From assembly GCA_963736685.1 (NCBI GenBank), contig CAVTPZ010000035.1, forward strand, positions 1 through 14,463: a stretch of 14,463 bases of DNA. Reading direction: 5' to 3'. The position numbers and the translations under genes are program-made. This DNA is from DASUPK01 sp963736685. GTDB lineage: Bacteria > Actinomycetota > Thermoleophilia > Solirubrobacterales > 70-9. Below the pieces are notes generated by a model. It saw only the letters and a program-made list of their open reading frames with translations, ran no database searches and had not been told where the DNA came from. Shown piece by piece: positions 1 through 7,461 of this stretch. Position 1 is the stretch's first letter; every line of letters begins with the position of its first letter.

Positions 1-2
1 GA

Positions 3-269
3 GTCCCGCCCGGCTATCGCTTTCCGTACGGGCACACACACGAGAAGCAGGAAGAGATCTACGTGGTCGTGCGGGGAAGCGGGCGGATGAAGCTCGACGA
101 CGAGATCGTCGAGCTCAGGGAGTGGGACGCGGTGCGCGTCCCTCCGGGCACGTGGCGAGGCTACGAGGCCGGGTCGGAGGGCCTCGAGATCCTCGTCATC
201 GGCGCGCCCAGTCTCGGCGATGCTCGGCGCGAGGACGTCGAGGGCCGGCGCGACTGGTGGGCTGACTAG
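3..269 (+). CDS. Cupin-domain protein, C-terminal part (5' end outside window)
   Basis: The frame is open from the left edge and ends at TAG 267-269, giving about 88 residues, so the true start lies upstream. The sequence GHTHEKQEEIYVVVRG fits cupin motif 1 (HxH-x4-E-x6-G), which normally supplies two His and one Glu metal ligands. It is followed by beta-strand-like segments and PPGTWRGYEAG, which aligns with cupin motif 2 (PxG-x2-H). The motif 2 His is replaced by Arg here, so the metal site would lack one usual ligand. Small single-domain cupins bind sugars, sulfur compounds or other small ligands, or act as isomerases or dioxygenases; nothing visible picks among these. It is separated from the next gene by about 100 bases and a G/C hairpin, so it is probably not part of the fatty acid operon. 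The fold is well supported; the function is unknown. Confidence 0.8.
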   Translation, partial: VPPGYRFPYGHTHEKQEEIYVVVRGSGRMKLDDEIVELREWDAVRVPPGTWRGYEAGSEGLEILVIGAPSLGDARREDVEGRRDWWAD

Positions 270-302
270 CCTGCCGCTGATCCCCCGCTCGTCCCCCTGA
301 AC

Positions 303-318
303 CCCCCCGAACGGGGGG
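303..318 (+). terminator. Possible hairpin after the cupin gene
   Basis: Six C residues (303-308) pair with six G residues (313-318) around the four-base loop GAAC. The hairpin lies 34 bases after the cupin stop and before the fab operon. There is no T-run after it, so it is only a candidate terminator. It could instead be a structured element in the fabD leader. The rest of 270-370 shows no convincing -35/-10 pair. Confidence 0.3.
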
Positions 319-370
319 CATCGGCGCGAATTCCTTCATGCATCCGGGCCTCGCGGTTAGTGATTGGGGC

Positions 371-1237
371 ATGGACGCCAATTCAGCTTCAGCAATCCTC
401 TTTCCGGGTCAGGGGGTCGGGGATCCGTCGAGCCGCGAGGCGGTGGCGGATCTCCGTCCGGACCTCCTCGACCTCGCCGTCGAGCTTGTCGGCGAGGATC
501 CGTTCGAGCGCATTGCGGAGGGCACGGCCTACGCCCAGCCGGCCGTCTACTGCGCCTCGATCGCGGGCTATGAGCGACTCGGGCGTCCCGGCGCCGAGTA
601 CTTCGCCGGCCACTCCCTGGGCGAGGTCGGTGCCCTCGCCGCCGCCGGAGCGATCGATGACGCCGACGGTTTGCGGATCGTCGTGGCCCGGGGCCGGGTC
701 ATGGACGACGCCGCCCGCGCCGGCGAGGCCGGTGGGATGCTCGCCGTCGGCTGCGACCGCGACCGCGCCGAGTCGCTGGCCACCAAGCACGGCCTGACGC
801 TCGCGAACGAGAACTCACCGCAGCAATTCGTCCTCTCCGGCCCCCTGACGCGGATCGAGGAGGCGGAGGCGGCCGCGAAAGGCTCCGGTGTGCGGGCGAA
901 GAAGCTCGCGGTCGCGGGCGCGTTCCACACCGAGGCGATGGCGTGCGGCGTGGAGGCCTTCCGCGCGGAGCTCGAGGAGATCGAGTTCGACGCGCCCGAC
1001 GCGCCGGTGATCTCCTCGACCAAGGCGGATTTCTTCCCGGAAGACCCGCGCGACGACCTCGCAGCCTCGCTCGTCAGCCCGATCCGCTGGACGTCGTCCC
1101 TCGCGAAGCTCGAGGAGCTGGGTGTGCGCCGCTACCTGGACGTCGGGCCCGGCAGGGTCCTCGCCGGGCTCGTCAAGCGGACGCTGGCCGATTCGGACGT
1201 CGAGATCGTCTCGAACCGGGAGTCGGCCCTTGCCTGA
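371..1237 (+). CDS. fabD: Malonyl-CoA:ACP transacylase FabD
   Basis: FabD moves the malonyl group from malonyl-CoA to acyl carrier protein, feeding the elongation steps encoded downstream. Numbered from the ATG at 371 (288 aa), the N-terminal FPGQG motif is at residues 11-15, the nucleophile motif GHSLGE at 80-85 with catalytic Ser82, and the conserved His186 in GAFHTEAM. An Arg in VVARGRVMDD matches the residue that binds the malonyl carboxylate. The stretch between FPGQG and the QPAV segment is about ten residues shorter than in E. coli FabD, and the usual GSQ after FPGQ is GVG. An ATG at 338 would add eleven residues; neither start has a clear ribosome binding site, and 371 is preferred because FabD proteins begin just before FPGQG. 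It is the first gene of the fab operon. The identity is firm; the start is uncertain. Confidence 0.93.
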   Translation: MDANSASAILFPGQGVGDPSSREAVADLRPDLLDLAVELVGEDPFERIAEGTAYAQPAVYCASIAGYERLGRPGAEYFAGHSLGEVGALAAAGAIDDADGLRIVVARGRVMDDAARAGEAGGMLAVGCDRDRAESLATKHGLTLANENSPQQFVLSGPLTRIEEAEAAAKGSGVRAKKLAVAGAFHTEAMACGVEAFRAELEEIEFDAPDAPVISSTKADFFPEDPRDDLAASLVSPIRWTSSLAKLEELGVRRYLDVGPGRVLAGLVKRTLADSDVEIVSNRESALA

Positions 1238-2279
1238 CCTCTCACCCGGACAGCAGTGGGAGGTCGACTCCTCCCTCGTCGATCCCGAGGGACTGGTGGC
1301 CCGGGCCACCGGTGCCACGACCAACGGCGCCAAGCGAACCGGGCCGGGGATCGCCGCCATCGCGACCTCCCTCCCCGAGCGCGTGGTCGAAAACGAGGAG
1401 CTCGCCGGTCCGCTGGGGGTCGACCCGGAGTGGATCTCCTCGCGGACCGGAATCCATCGCCGTCGCCGGGTGAACGGCGAAAGCCTGGTCGACTTGGCCG
1501 CCGAGGCCGGTTCCGATGCGCTCGCTCGCGCCGGGTTCGATGCCGCCGATCTCGACGTGGTCATGGTCGCCACCTGCACCCCGGACCGGCAGTTGCCGAA
1601 CGCGGCCCCGCTGGTCGCGAGCCGAATCGGGGCCACGTCGGCGGGAGCCATGGACATCGGCGCCGCCTGCACAGGCTTCCTCTCGGCCCTGTCGGTAGCC
1701 ACTGGGCTGCTCGAGGCCGGGCGGGCTCGGGCTGTGCTCGTCGTCGGCGCCGAGGTGCTGAGCAGCGTGATCGACTACTCGGACCGGCGAACGGCCGGCC
1801 TCTTCGGCGATGGGGCGGGGGCCGCGCTGGTCACTCTGGGCGGCCCGGGCCTGATCGGCCCGATCGCCCTCCGCTCGGACGGCGCGCGGGGAGAGCTGAT
1901 CCGCATCTCGAACGAGGAACGGCTGGTCAGGATGGATGGCCGCGCGACCTTCCGGGCGGCGGTCGCGGCGATGAGCGCCGCGACGCAGCAGGTCGTCTCC
2001 GAGGCCGGACTGGCACTCGACGAGATCGACCTCTTCGTCTACCACCAGGCGAACTCGCGGATCATCTCCGCTGTCGGGGAGCGACTGGTCCTGCCGCCCG
2101 ACCGGGTCATCGACTGCCTGGCCGACTACGGCAACACCTCGGCGGCGAGCATCCCGATCGCGCTCTCCGAGGCCGCATCCTCCGGTCTGCTCCGCAGGGG
2201 ATCGCGGGTGCTGCTCTCCGCCTTCGGCGCCGGCCTCACCTGGGGCGCCGGGATCGTCGAGTGGGAGGGAGCGGCGTGA
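1230..2279 (+). CDS. fabH: Beta-ketoacyl-ACP synthase III FabH
   Basis: FabH starts fatty acid synthesis by condensing an acyl-CoA primer with malonyl-ACP. The complete thiolase-fold triad is visible: Cys147 in GAACTGF, His272 in VYHQANSR and Asn302 in DYGNTSAAS (numbering from the TTG at 1230). The C-terminal GAGLTWGAG is also typical. The start is uncertain. TTG 1230 has GGGAG (1218-1222) seven bases upstream and overlaps fabD by eight bases, giving 349 aa. GTG 1296 has GAGG (1287-1290) five bases upstream and gives 327 aa, nearer the usual 310-335. The longer form is listed because codons 1230-1295 have G/C-rich third positions like the rest of the gene. The conserved body begins at IAAIATSLPERVV, residue 41. 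In actinobacteria FabH often accepts branched primers; primer choice cannot be read here. Confidence 0.93.
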   Translation: MPDLSPGQQWEVDSSLVDPEGLVARATGATTNGAKRTGPGIAAIATSLPERVVENEELAGPLGVDPEWISSRTGIHRRRRVNGESLVDLAAEAGSDALARAGFDAADLDVVMVATCTPDRQLPNAAPLVASRIGATSAGAMDIGAACTGFLSALSVATGLLEAGRARAVLVVGAEVLSSVIDYSDRRTAGLFGDGAGAALVTLGGPGLIGPIALRSDGARGELIRISNEERLVRMDGRATFRAAVAAMSAATQQVVSEAGLALDEIDLFVYHQANSRIISAVGERLVLPPDRVIDCLADYGNTSAASIPIALSEAASSGLLRRGSRVLLSAFGAGLTWGAGIVEWEGAA

Positions 2280-3076
2280 GCGCGACGGAAACTGTGACGA
2301 AGGCGGACGAGGTCGCGGCGAAGCAGCGCCTCGGTTGCGCGCTGGTCACCGGCGCCTCGCGCGGTATCGGAGCCGCGACAGCCCGCGTGCTGGCCGAGGA
2401 CGGCTGGTCCGTGGCGATCAATTACTCCCGCGACAGCGAGGGCGCCGAGTCGGTCGCCGGCTCGATTGAGGATGCCGGAGGAACGGCGCTGGCGATCGCA
2501 GCCGACGTCGCCGACGCCGGTGCGACGGGGCACATGCTCACCGAGGTCACCGAGCGACTCGGGCCGGTGCTGGTGCTCGTCAACAACGCCGGCATCACCG
2601 CGGACAACCTCTCGATGAGGCTCAGCGACGAGGACTGGAGCCGGGTGCTGGACGTCAACCTGACGGGCGCGTTCAGGCTCACGCGAGACGCGATCGGCCC
2701 GATGATGCGCCAGCGCTTCGGCCGGGTGGTCAACGTCTCCTCCGTTGCCGGCCTGCGGGCCAACCCCGGTCAGGCCAACTACGCGGCCTCGAAGGCGGGA
2801 TTGATCGCGTTCACTCGCACCGTCGCGGCGGAGGTCGCCCGGCGCGGAGTGACGGTGAACGCCGTCGCTCCCGGGCTGATCGAGACCCATCTGACACGCG
2901 AGTTCACTGGCGACGCCAACGACTCGAACGGGTCCACAGGCCTGCTCGGCGCGATCCCCGCCCGCCGGACCGGATCGCCGGAGGAGGTCGCCGGCTGCAT
3001 CCGCTTCCTCGCCTCTGGGGAGGCCTCATACGTGACGGGAGCCGTGCTGCCCGTCGACGGCGGCATGTCCGTCTGA
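2276..3076 (+). CDS. fabG: 3-oxoacyl-ACP reductase FabG
   Basis: This short-chain dehydrogenase/reductase performs the first, NADPH-dependent reduction of the elongation cycle, 3-oxoacyl-ACP to 3-hydroxyacyl-ACP. In the 266-aa product the Rossmann glycine motif TGASRGIG is at residues 25-32, NNAG at 103-106, and the catalytic tetrad is Asn128, Ser156, Tyr169 and Lys173 with the expected Ser-x12-Tyr-x3-Lys spacing. The C-terminal segment SYVTGAVLPVDGGMSV is the family signature. The GTG start at 2276 overlaps the fabH stop by four bases and has GGAGGGA five bases upstream, so translation is probably coupled. About twenty residues precede the first beta strand, longer than in E. coli FabG. Other SDR functions are possible from sequence alone, but position between fabH and acpP makes FabG the clear choice. 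Confidence 0.93.
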   Translation: MSATETVTKADEVAAKQRLGCALVTGASRGIGAATARVLAEDGWSVAINYSRDSEGAESVAGSIEDAGGTALAIAADVADAGATGHMLTEVTERLGPVLVLVNNAGITADNLSMRLSDEDWSRVLDVNLTGAFRLTRDAIGPMMRQRFGRVVNVSSVAGLRANPGQANYAASKAGLIAFTRTVAAEVARRGVTVNAVAPGLIETHLTREFTGDANDSNGSTGLLGAIPARRTGSPEEVAGCIRFLASGEASYVTGAVLPVDGGMSV

Positions 3077-3104
3077 CCAACCAACCCAACGAAAGGAGCC
3101 GCAG

Positions 3105-3350
3105 ATGACGACCGCAACCAAGGATCAGGTGACCGAGAGGGTGATATCGGCGCTGGTGGAGTTCGGCGAGGAGCCGGAGAACGTCAAGCCCGATTCTCGC
3201 TTCGAGGACCTGGACATCGACTCGCTCGACCTGGTCGAGCTCGCGCAGGTGATCGAGGACGAGTACAGCATCGAGATCAGCGACGCGGAGATGGAGAAGA
3301 TCACCACGGTCCAGGACGTGGTCGACTTCGTGACCCAGCGCCAGCAATGA
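3105..3350 (+). CDS. acpP: Acyl carrier protein
   Basis: This 81-aa acidic helical protein carries the growing acyl chain on a phosphopantetheine arm. The attachment site is Ser40 in the DLDIDSLDLVE motif, the standard DSL signature, followed by the acidic helix that docks partner enzymes. Length is typical of bacterial ACPs (75-85 aa). The ATG at 3105 has a strong ribosome binding site, AAAGGAG at 3092-3098, six bases upstream. The 28-base gap after fabG is the only real gap inside the operon, and with this strong site it fits the high expression ACP needs. The stop overlaps the fabF start as ATGA. Confidence 0.97.
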   Translation: MTTATKDQVTERVISALVEFGEEPENVKPDSRFEDLDIDSLDLVELAQVIEDEYSIEISDAEMEKITTVQDVVDFVTQRQQ

Positions 3351-4549
3351 GTCGCCGGGTCGCCATCACCGGGATCGGCGCGGTCACGCCCCTGGGCGTC
3401 GGCGCGCCGGCACTCCACGAGCGCTGGTCCGCCGGCGAGTCGGGGATCGAGGACGGCCTCGGCCGCTGCTCGGAGTTCGAGGCGACCGACCACCTGACCC
3501 GCCGTCAGGTGCGCCGCACCGATCGCTTCACGCAGCTCGCGCTCGTCGCGGCTGCCGAGGCGATCTCCCAGGCGGGCTTGGACGAGGCGCCGTATGACCG
3601 CACGGAGATCGGCAGCGTGATCGGCACCGGGATCGGCGGCCTCTCCACGATCGAGTCCGAGCACACGGTCCTGGAGGAGCACGGCCAGGGCAAGGTCTCT
3701 CCCCACTGCGTGCCCCAGATGATGGCCAACTCCGCATCTGGCGCTCTGGCGATCGAGCACGATCTGCGCGGACAGTGCTTCGGCACCGTCTCAGCCTGCG
3801 CGGCGGGAGCCCACGCCGTTGGCGCCGCAGCCCGGATGATCTCCTACGGCGACGCGGTCGCCTGTGTCACCGGCGGCGCCGAATCCGCGATGACCCCGCT
3901 CGCCACTGCGGCCTTTGCCGAGATGGGCGCCACCTCCGAGTCCGGGATCTCTCGCCCATTCGACCGTCGGCGCGACGGCTTCGTGATGGGAGAGGGGGCC
4001 GGAGTGATGGTGCTCGAGGACGCGGAGACGGCCGAGCTGCGCGGTGCTGAGATCCTCGGCTATCTGAGGGGCTACGGCGCCACCGCCGACGCCCATCACA
4101 TGACCGCGCCCGAGCCGAGCGGCGACGGCGCGGCCCGCGCGATCCGCAAGGCCCTGACCGATGCAGAGGTGGAGCCGGGTGACATCGCCTACGTCAACGC
4201 GCACGGGACTTCGACTCCGCTCAACGACCGCTCGGAGACCGAGGCCCTGAAGACGGCTCTCGGCGAGGCGGCCTTCAAGGTCCCGACCTCGTCGACCAAG
4301 TCGGCGATCGGCCACCTGCTCGGCGCCGCTGGCGCCGTCGAGGCCGTGGAGACCCTGCAGGCGCTCCGTGCCAAGCAGGCGCCGCCGACCCTCAACTACG
4401 AGGAGCCGGACGAAGGGCTCGACCTCGACTACGTCCCCGGGAAGGCGAAGGCCCTGCCGTTGAACGGCCACCCTGCGATCGGGATCAGCAACTCGTTCGG
4501 CTTCGGCGGCCACAACGTCGTGCTCTGCATCGAGGCGGGCCCGGCGTGA
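3347..4549 (+). CDS. fabF: Beta-ketoacyl-ACP synthase II FabF
   Basis: FabF elongates acyl-ACP by decarboxylative condensation with malonyl-ACP. The 400-aa product has the Cys-His-His triad of the KAS I/II family: Cys151 in VSACAAGAH, His286 in NAHGTSTPLND and His323 in KSAIGHLLGAAGAVE, with the conserved Lys318 before the second His. The C-terminal SNSFGFGGHN contains the gatekeeper Phe region. The length is slightly below E. coli FabF (about 413 aa). The start codon overlaps the acpP stop by four bases. It is assigned FabF rather than FabB by general resemblance and by its place directly after acpP; a polyketide ketosynthase role is unlikely in this complete fab operon. Confidence 0.94.
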   Translation: MSRRVAITGIGAVTPLGVGAPALHERWSAGESGIEDGLGRCSEFEATDHLTRRQVRRTDRFTQLALVAAAEAISQAGLDEAPYDRTEIGSVIGTGIGGLSTIESEHTVLEEHGQGKVSPHCVPQMMANSASGALAIEHDLRGQCFGTVSACAAGAHAVGAAARMISYGDAVACVTGGAESAMTPLATAAFAEMGATSESGISRPFDRRRDGFVMGEGAGVMVLEDAETAELRGAEILGYLRGYGATADAHHMTAPEPSGDGAARAIRKALTDAEVEPGDIAYVNAHGTSTPLNDRSETEALKTALGEAAFKVPTSSTKSAIGHLLGAAGAVEAVETLQALRAKQAPPTLNYEEPDEGLDLDYVPGKAKALPLNGHPAIGISNSFGFGGHNVVLCIEAGPA

Positions 4550-5985
4550 ACCTGATGCTCGCCGAGAAGGAGGCGGTGCAGCATGAGCGGCTGACTCCGC
4601 TCGGGCGGCTCGAGGCGCTCTGCGACCCGGGCTCGCTCGCGCTGCTCCGAACGCGAATCGCCTCGCGCTCGGCCCGGTCGGCGCCCGGCGACGGCGTGGT
4701 CGCGGGCGCGGGCAGCGTCGGCGGACGGCCGGTCTATTGCTACGCGCAGGACCAGAGCTTCGCCGGCGGGTCGCTGGGCACGGCCCAGGCCGAGACGATC
4801 GTCCGCCTTCTCGACCTGGCCGGAAGGGCGGAGGCCCCGGTGGTGGGCTTCATCGCTTCCGGTGGCGCGCGCATCGACGAGGGGGCCGGGGCGCTCGGTG
4901 GCTACGGCGCGATCTTCCGTCAGCACGTCGCTCTATCGGGCCACGTGCCCCAGATCAGCGTGATCACCGGGACCTCGGCGGGTGGCGGCGCCTATTCGCC
5001 CGCCCTCACCGACTTCGTGGTGATGACCGAGGAGGCGCGGCTCTTCCTCACCGGCCCGGGGGTGGTCGAGGAGGTGATGGGCGAGAGCGTGACGATGGAC
5101 GAGCTCGGCGGCGCCCGAGTCCATTCCCGTAACGGGGTCTGCGATCTCGTTGCTCCCGATGACCCGGCCGCCGCCGAATTGGTCCGCGACCTGCTGGGCC
5201 ATCTGCCGCAGAGCTCCGCGTCGCCACCGGATCCGGTGTTGCCGCAGGAGCCGCTCGGGAGCGACCCGGGGACGGCCGTCCCGTCGAGTCCACGCAAGGT
5301 CTACGACGTCCGCTCGGTGATCCGCTGCATCGCCGACTCGAGCTCGATGCTCGAGCTCTCGCCCCGCTGGGCCCGCAACATGGTCACGGCTCTGATTCGG
5401 CTGAACGGCCACCCGGTGGGCGTCGTCGCGAACCAGCCGCACCACCTCGGTGGGGTGATCGACTCCGCGGCTTCGGAGAAGGCCGCCGGCTTCATCCGCC
5501 GCTGTGACGCCTTCGGCCTGCCCCTCGTAGTGCTCGTCGACACCCCCGGCTTTCTCCCGGGCACGCGGCAGGAGGGCATGGGCGTGATCCGTCACGGCGC
5601 CGGCCTCCTGCATGCCTTCTCGGCCGCCCGGGTTCCGAAGGTGACCGTCGTCCTTCGCAAGGCGTATGGCGGCGGGTTCATCACGATGAATTCGCGCGAG
5701 CTTGGCGCCGACGTCGTGCTCGCCTGGCCCGGCGCCGAGATCGGCGTCCTCGGGGCTCGCCAAGCGGTGGGGATCATCCATCGGCGGGCGATCGAGGGGT
5801 CGGCCGATCCGGATGCCGAGCACGCGCGGCTGGCCGGCGAGTACGCCGAGGTGCATCTGAGGGCCGACGTCGCGGCGAGCGCGGGAGACGTGGACGAGGT
5901 GATCGAGCCGGGCGAGACGAGAGGGCGGCTGATCTGGGCGCTCTCGGCCCTCGGCGGAGCAAACGGACGAAGGAGACCTGCATGA
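4546..5985 (+). CDS. accD: Acyl-CoA carboxylase carboxyltransferase (beta) subunit, AccD/PccB type
   Basis: The 479-aa product has two crotonase-fold halves in one chain, as in actinobacterial acyl-CoA carboxylase beta subunits. The N-terminal half has IASGGARIDEG (residues 103-113) and the oxyanion-hole segment TGTSAGGGAYSPA (141-153). The C-terminal half starts near residue 253 with YDVRSVI and contains VDTPGFLPGT (331-340), RKAYGGGFITMN (371-382) and AWPGAEIGVLGARQAV (393-408). It would transfer carboxyl from carboxybiotin to acetyl-CoA or propionyl-CoA; placement among fab genes points to malonyl-CoA supply. No Cys4 zinc ribbon of the E. coli AccD kind is seen. It is shorter than usual (about 510-530 aa), mainly at the N-terminus. 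The GTG at 4546 overlaps the fabF stop by four bases; ATG 4555 is an alternative. Biotin carboxylase and biotin carrier genes are not in the window. Substrate preference is inferred. Confidence 0.88.
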   Translation: MNLMLAEKEAVQHERLTPLGRLEALCDPGSLALLRTRIASRSARSAPGDGVVAGAGSVGGRPVYCYAQDQSFAGGSLGTAQAETIVRLLDLAGRAEAPVVGFIASGGARIDEGAGALGGYGAIFRQHVALSGHVPQISVITGTSAGGGAYSPALTDFVVMTEEARLFLTGPGVVEEVMGESVTMDELGGARVHSRNGVCDLVAPDDPAAAELVRDLLGHLPQSSASPPDPVLPQEPLGSDPGTAVPSSPRKVYDVRSVIRCIADSSSMLELSPRWARNMVTALIRLNGHPVGVVANQPHHLGGVIDSAASEKAAGFIRRCDAFGLPLVVLVDTPGFLPGTRQEGMGVIRHGAGLLHAFSAARVPKVTVVLRKAYGGGFITMNSRELGADVVLAWPGAEIGVLGARQAVGIIHRRAIEGSADPDAEHARLAGEYAEVHLRADVAASAGDVDEVIEPGETRGRLIWALSALGGANGRRRPA

Positions 5986-6533
5986 CGACCGAGACGATCG
6001 AGCGGACGCGCGAGGGAACGCTGTGGCGCGAGGCGCCGCCCTACTTCGACGACCTGGAGATCGGGGATTCGATGGAGTCCTCGGGCCGGACGGTGACCGA
6101 GTACGACGTAGTGTCGTTCGCCGCCCTCACGGGCGACTGGCACCCGCAGCACGCCGATGCAGCGTGGGCCGCCGAGAGCCCGTTCGGCCGCCGGATCGCG
6201 CACGGAATGCTGGTCTTCTCCTACGCGCTCGGGCTGCTCCCGATCGATCCGCGCGTGGTACTCGCCCTGCGCTCGATCGACGGGGCAGTGCTGAAGCGGC
6301 CGGTCGGGCTCGGCGACACGATCCGGGTCCGCGCACGGCTCGCCGACAAGCGCGAGCTCGGCGCCGAGACGGGGCTGGTCACACTGGCGGTCCGGATCGT
6401 CAACCAGGCCGACGAGCTGGTGGCGCGCATGGAGATCGTCGTGCTCTGGCGCCGGGAGGCGGAACGCGCAGAGGCCGCCTCCTCATCAGATGACGAGCTC
6501 TCGCCGCTCCAGGACGGCAGGCTGCTCGCCTGA
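5982..6533 (+). CDS. MaoC-like hot-dog dehydratase, probable 3-hydroxyacyl-ACP dehydratase
   Basis: The 183-aa protein has the R-hydratase/MaoC signature in ALTGDWHPQHADAAWA, with catalytic-type Asp52 and His57; the usual Asn between them (GDxNPxH) is His here. The following GRRIAHGMLVFSYALGLLP matches the long hydrophobic hot-dog helix. N-terminal FDDLEIGDS and the later LKRPVGLGDTIRVRARL are also typical of MaoC domains. These enzymes add or remove water at trans-2-enoyl thioesters. The gene overlaps the carboxyltransferase stop by four bases, has AAGGAG six bases before its ATG, and is followed directly by fabI. No FabZ or FabA is encoded nearby, so it likely catalyses 3-hydroxyacyl-ACP to enoyl-ACP, like mycobacterial HadB. 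The C-terminal 25 residues are Ser/Glu/Asp-rich and look disordered. Fold is firm; the ACP substrate is inferred from context. Confidence 0.85.
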   Translation: MTTETIERTREGTLWREAPPYFDDLEIGDSMESSGRTVTEYDVVSFAALTGDWHPQHADAAWAAESPFGRRIAHGMLVFSYALGLLPIDPRVVLALRSIDGAVLKRPVGLGDTIRVRARLADKRELGAETGLVTLAVRIVNQADELVARMEIVVLWRREAERAEAASSSDDELSPLQDGRLLA

Positions 6534-7354
6534 TGCTGGCCGGCAAGAGATTCCTGATCACGGGCGTACTGACCCGGAAGAGCATCGCATTCGCCGTGGC
6601 CAACGAGGCGCAGTTGGCCGGCGCCGAGGTGCTGCTCACCGGATTCGGCCGAACCCGGCGGATGACCGAGCGTGCCGCGGCGCGGCTGCCCGAGCCGCCC
6701 GAGGTGCTCGAGCTCGACGTCAACTCCGAGGAGAACCTGGCTGAGCTGGCCCGTGAGATCGATGGGCGGTGGGGTGGCCTCGACGGAGCCCTGCACGCGA
6801 TCGCCTTCGCGCCCGCGGACGCGATCGGCGGACGCTTCATGGAGACCCCTCCGGAAAGCGCGCTCGAGGCCTTCCGGACGAGCGCCTACTCCTACCAGGC
6901 GCTCGCCCGTCACCTCGCGCCCCTGATGGATGGGGGAGGGAGCGTCGTCGGCCTGGACTTCGACGCGTCGGTGGCCTGGCCGTCATACGACTGGATGGGG
7001 GTTGCGAAGGCCGCCCTCGAGTCGGTGAATCGCTATCTCGCCAGGGAGCTTGGCCCGCGCGGCATCCGCTCGAACCTGATCTCTGCCGGGCCGATCTCCT
7101 CGCCGGCCGCGAGTGGCATCGATGGCTTCGAGGTGCTCGCGTCGGGCTGGCCCGAGGCTGCTCCGCTCGGCTGGGACACCGAGAACCCGGCTCCGGTGGC
7201 GCGCGCCGTCCTCTTCCTGCTCTCGGACTGGTCCGAGGCGATCAGCGGAGAGGTGATTCACGTCGACGGCGGAGCGCATGCCGTGGCCGGCGTGGCGAAG
7301 CGTCCAACAGGCTCGAACGGAAGAGCCCGAGCTTCGTCAGCGGTTCAGTCCTAG
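6533..7354 (+). CDS. fabI: Enoyl-ACP reductase FabI/InhA type
   Basis: FabI performs the last, NADH-dependent step of each elongation cycle, trans-2-enoyl-ACP to acyl-ACP. In the 273-aa product the nucleotide-binding segment FLITGVLTRKSIAFAVA is at residues 8-24. The active site Tyr152 and Lys159 show the Tyr-x6-Lys spacing that separates ENRs from ordinary SDRs, in YDWMGVAKAALES as in InhA. The segment NLISAGPISSPAASGI is the substrate-loop region, and EVIHVDGGAHAVAG closes the core. The tail after residue 254 is extra and looks disordered. The ATG overlaps the dehydratase stop by one base (TGATG). In the HxIxF segment, where E. coli FabI and InhA have HSIGF, this protein has HAIAF (residues 88-92), a region known for inhibitor resistance changes. 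It is the last gene of the operon. Confidence 0.93.
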   Translation: MLAGKRFLITGVLTRKSIAFAVANEAQLAGAEVLLTGFGRTRRMTERAAARLPEPPEVLELDVNSEENLAELAREIDGRWGGLDGALHAIAFAPADAIGGRFMETPPESALEAFRTSAYSYQALARHLAPLMDGGGSVVGLDFDASVAWPSYDWMGVAKAALESVNRYLARELGPRGIRSNLISAGPISSPAASGIDGFEVLASGWPEAAPLGWDTENPAPVARAVLFLLSDWSEAISGEVIHVDGGAHAVAGVAKRPTGSNGRARASSAVQS

Positions 7355-7377
7355 CGGGGCAGCTCTCAGTCAGCGGT

Positions 7378-7385
7378 TATAGGAT
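7378..7385 (+). promoter_or_regulatory. Possible -10-like element TATAGGAT
   Basis: A TATAGGAT octamer lies 24 bases after the fabI stop and about 100 bases before the next gene. No -35 hexamer is seen at normal spacing. A near-identical TATAGGGT occurs at 9384-9391 just before the 817-aa secreted protein gene. AT-rich octamers are rare in this background, which is the main support. Confidence 0.3.
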
Positions 7386-7443
7386 CGCCTCGCCGGGCGA
7401 GGAGGGGTGGTGTCGCGTGGCGGATTTCTTGAGGAGCCCCGCC

Positions 7444-7461
7444 GGCTCGCGCAAGCGAGCC
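7444..7461 (+). terminator. GNRA-loop hairpin downstream of fabI / in the leader of the next gene
   Basis: A perfect seven-base-pair stem, GGCTCGC (7444-7450) with GCGAGCC (7455-7461), is closed by the stable tetraloop GCAA and followed by TTACTTA. It could end fab operon transcription. It lies 22 bases before the ATG of the next gene, so it may also be a leader stem in that mRNA. A second short hairpin, CCTCGC/GCGAGG around CGG, is at 7388-7402, and GGCGG (7419-7423) can pair with CCGCC (7439-7443). Confidence 0.45.

Noticed and set aside
1122..1229. ATG at 1122 as the fabH start
   Set aside because: It would overlap fabD by over 110 bases, and its first residues are out-of-frame fabD translation.
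1256..2275. Upstream extension of the fabG frame through fabH, giving a 606-residue open frame
   Set aside because: The upstream part is Arg/Gly-rich out-of-frame translation of fabH. The GTG at 2276 has a strong ribosome site and the SDR fold begins about twenty residues after it.
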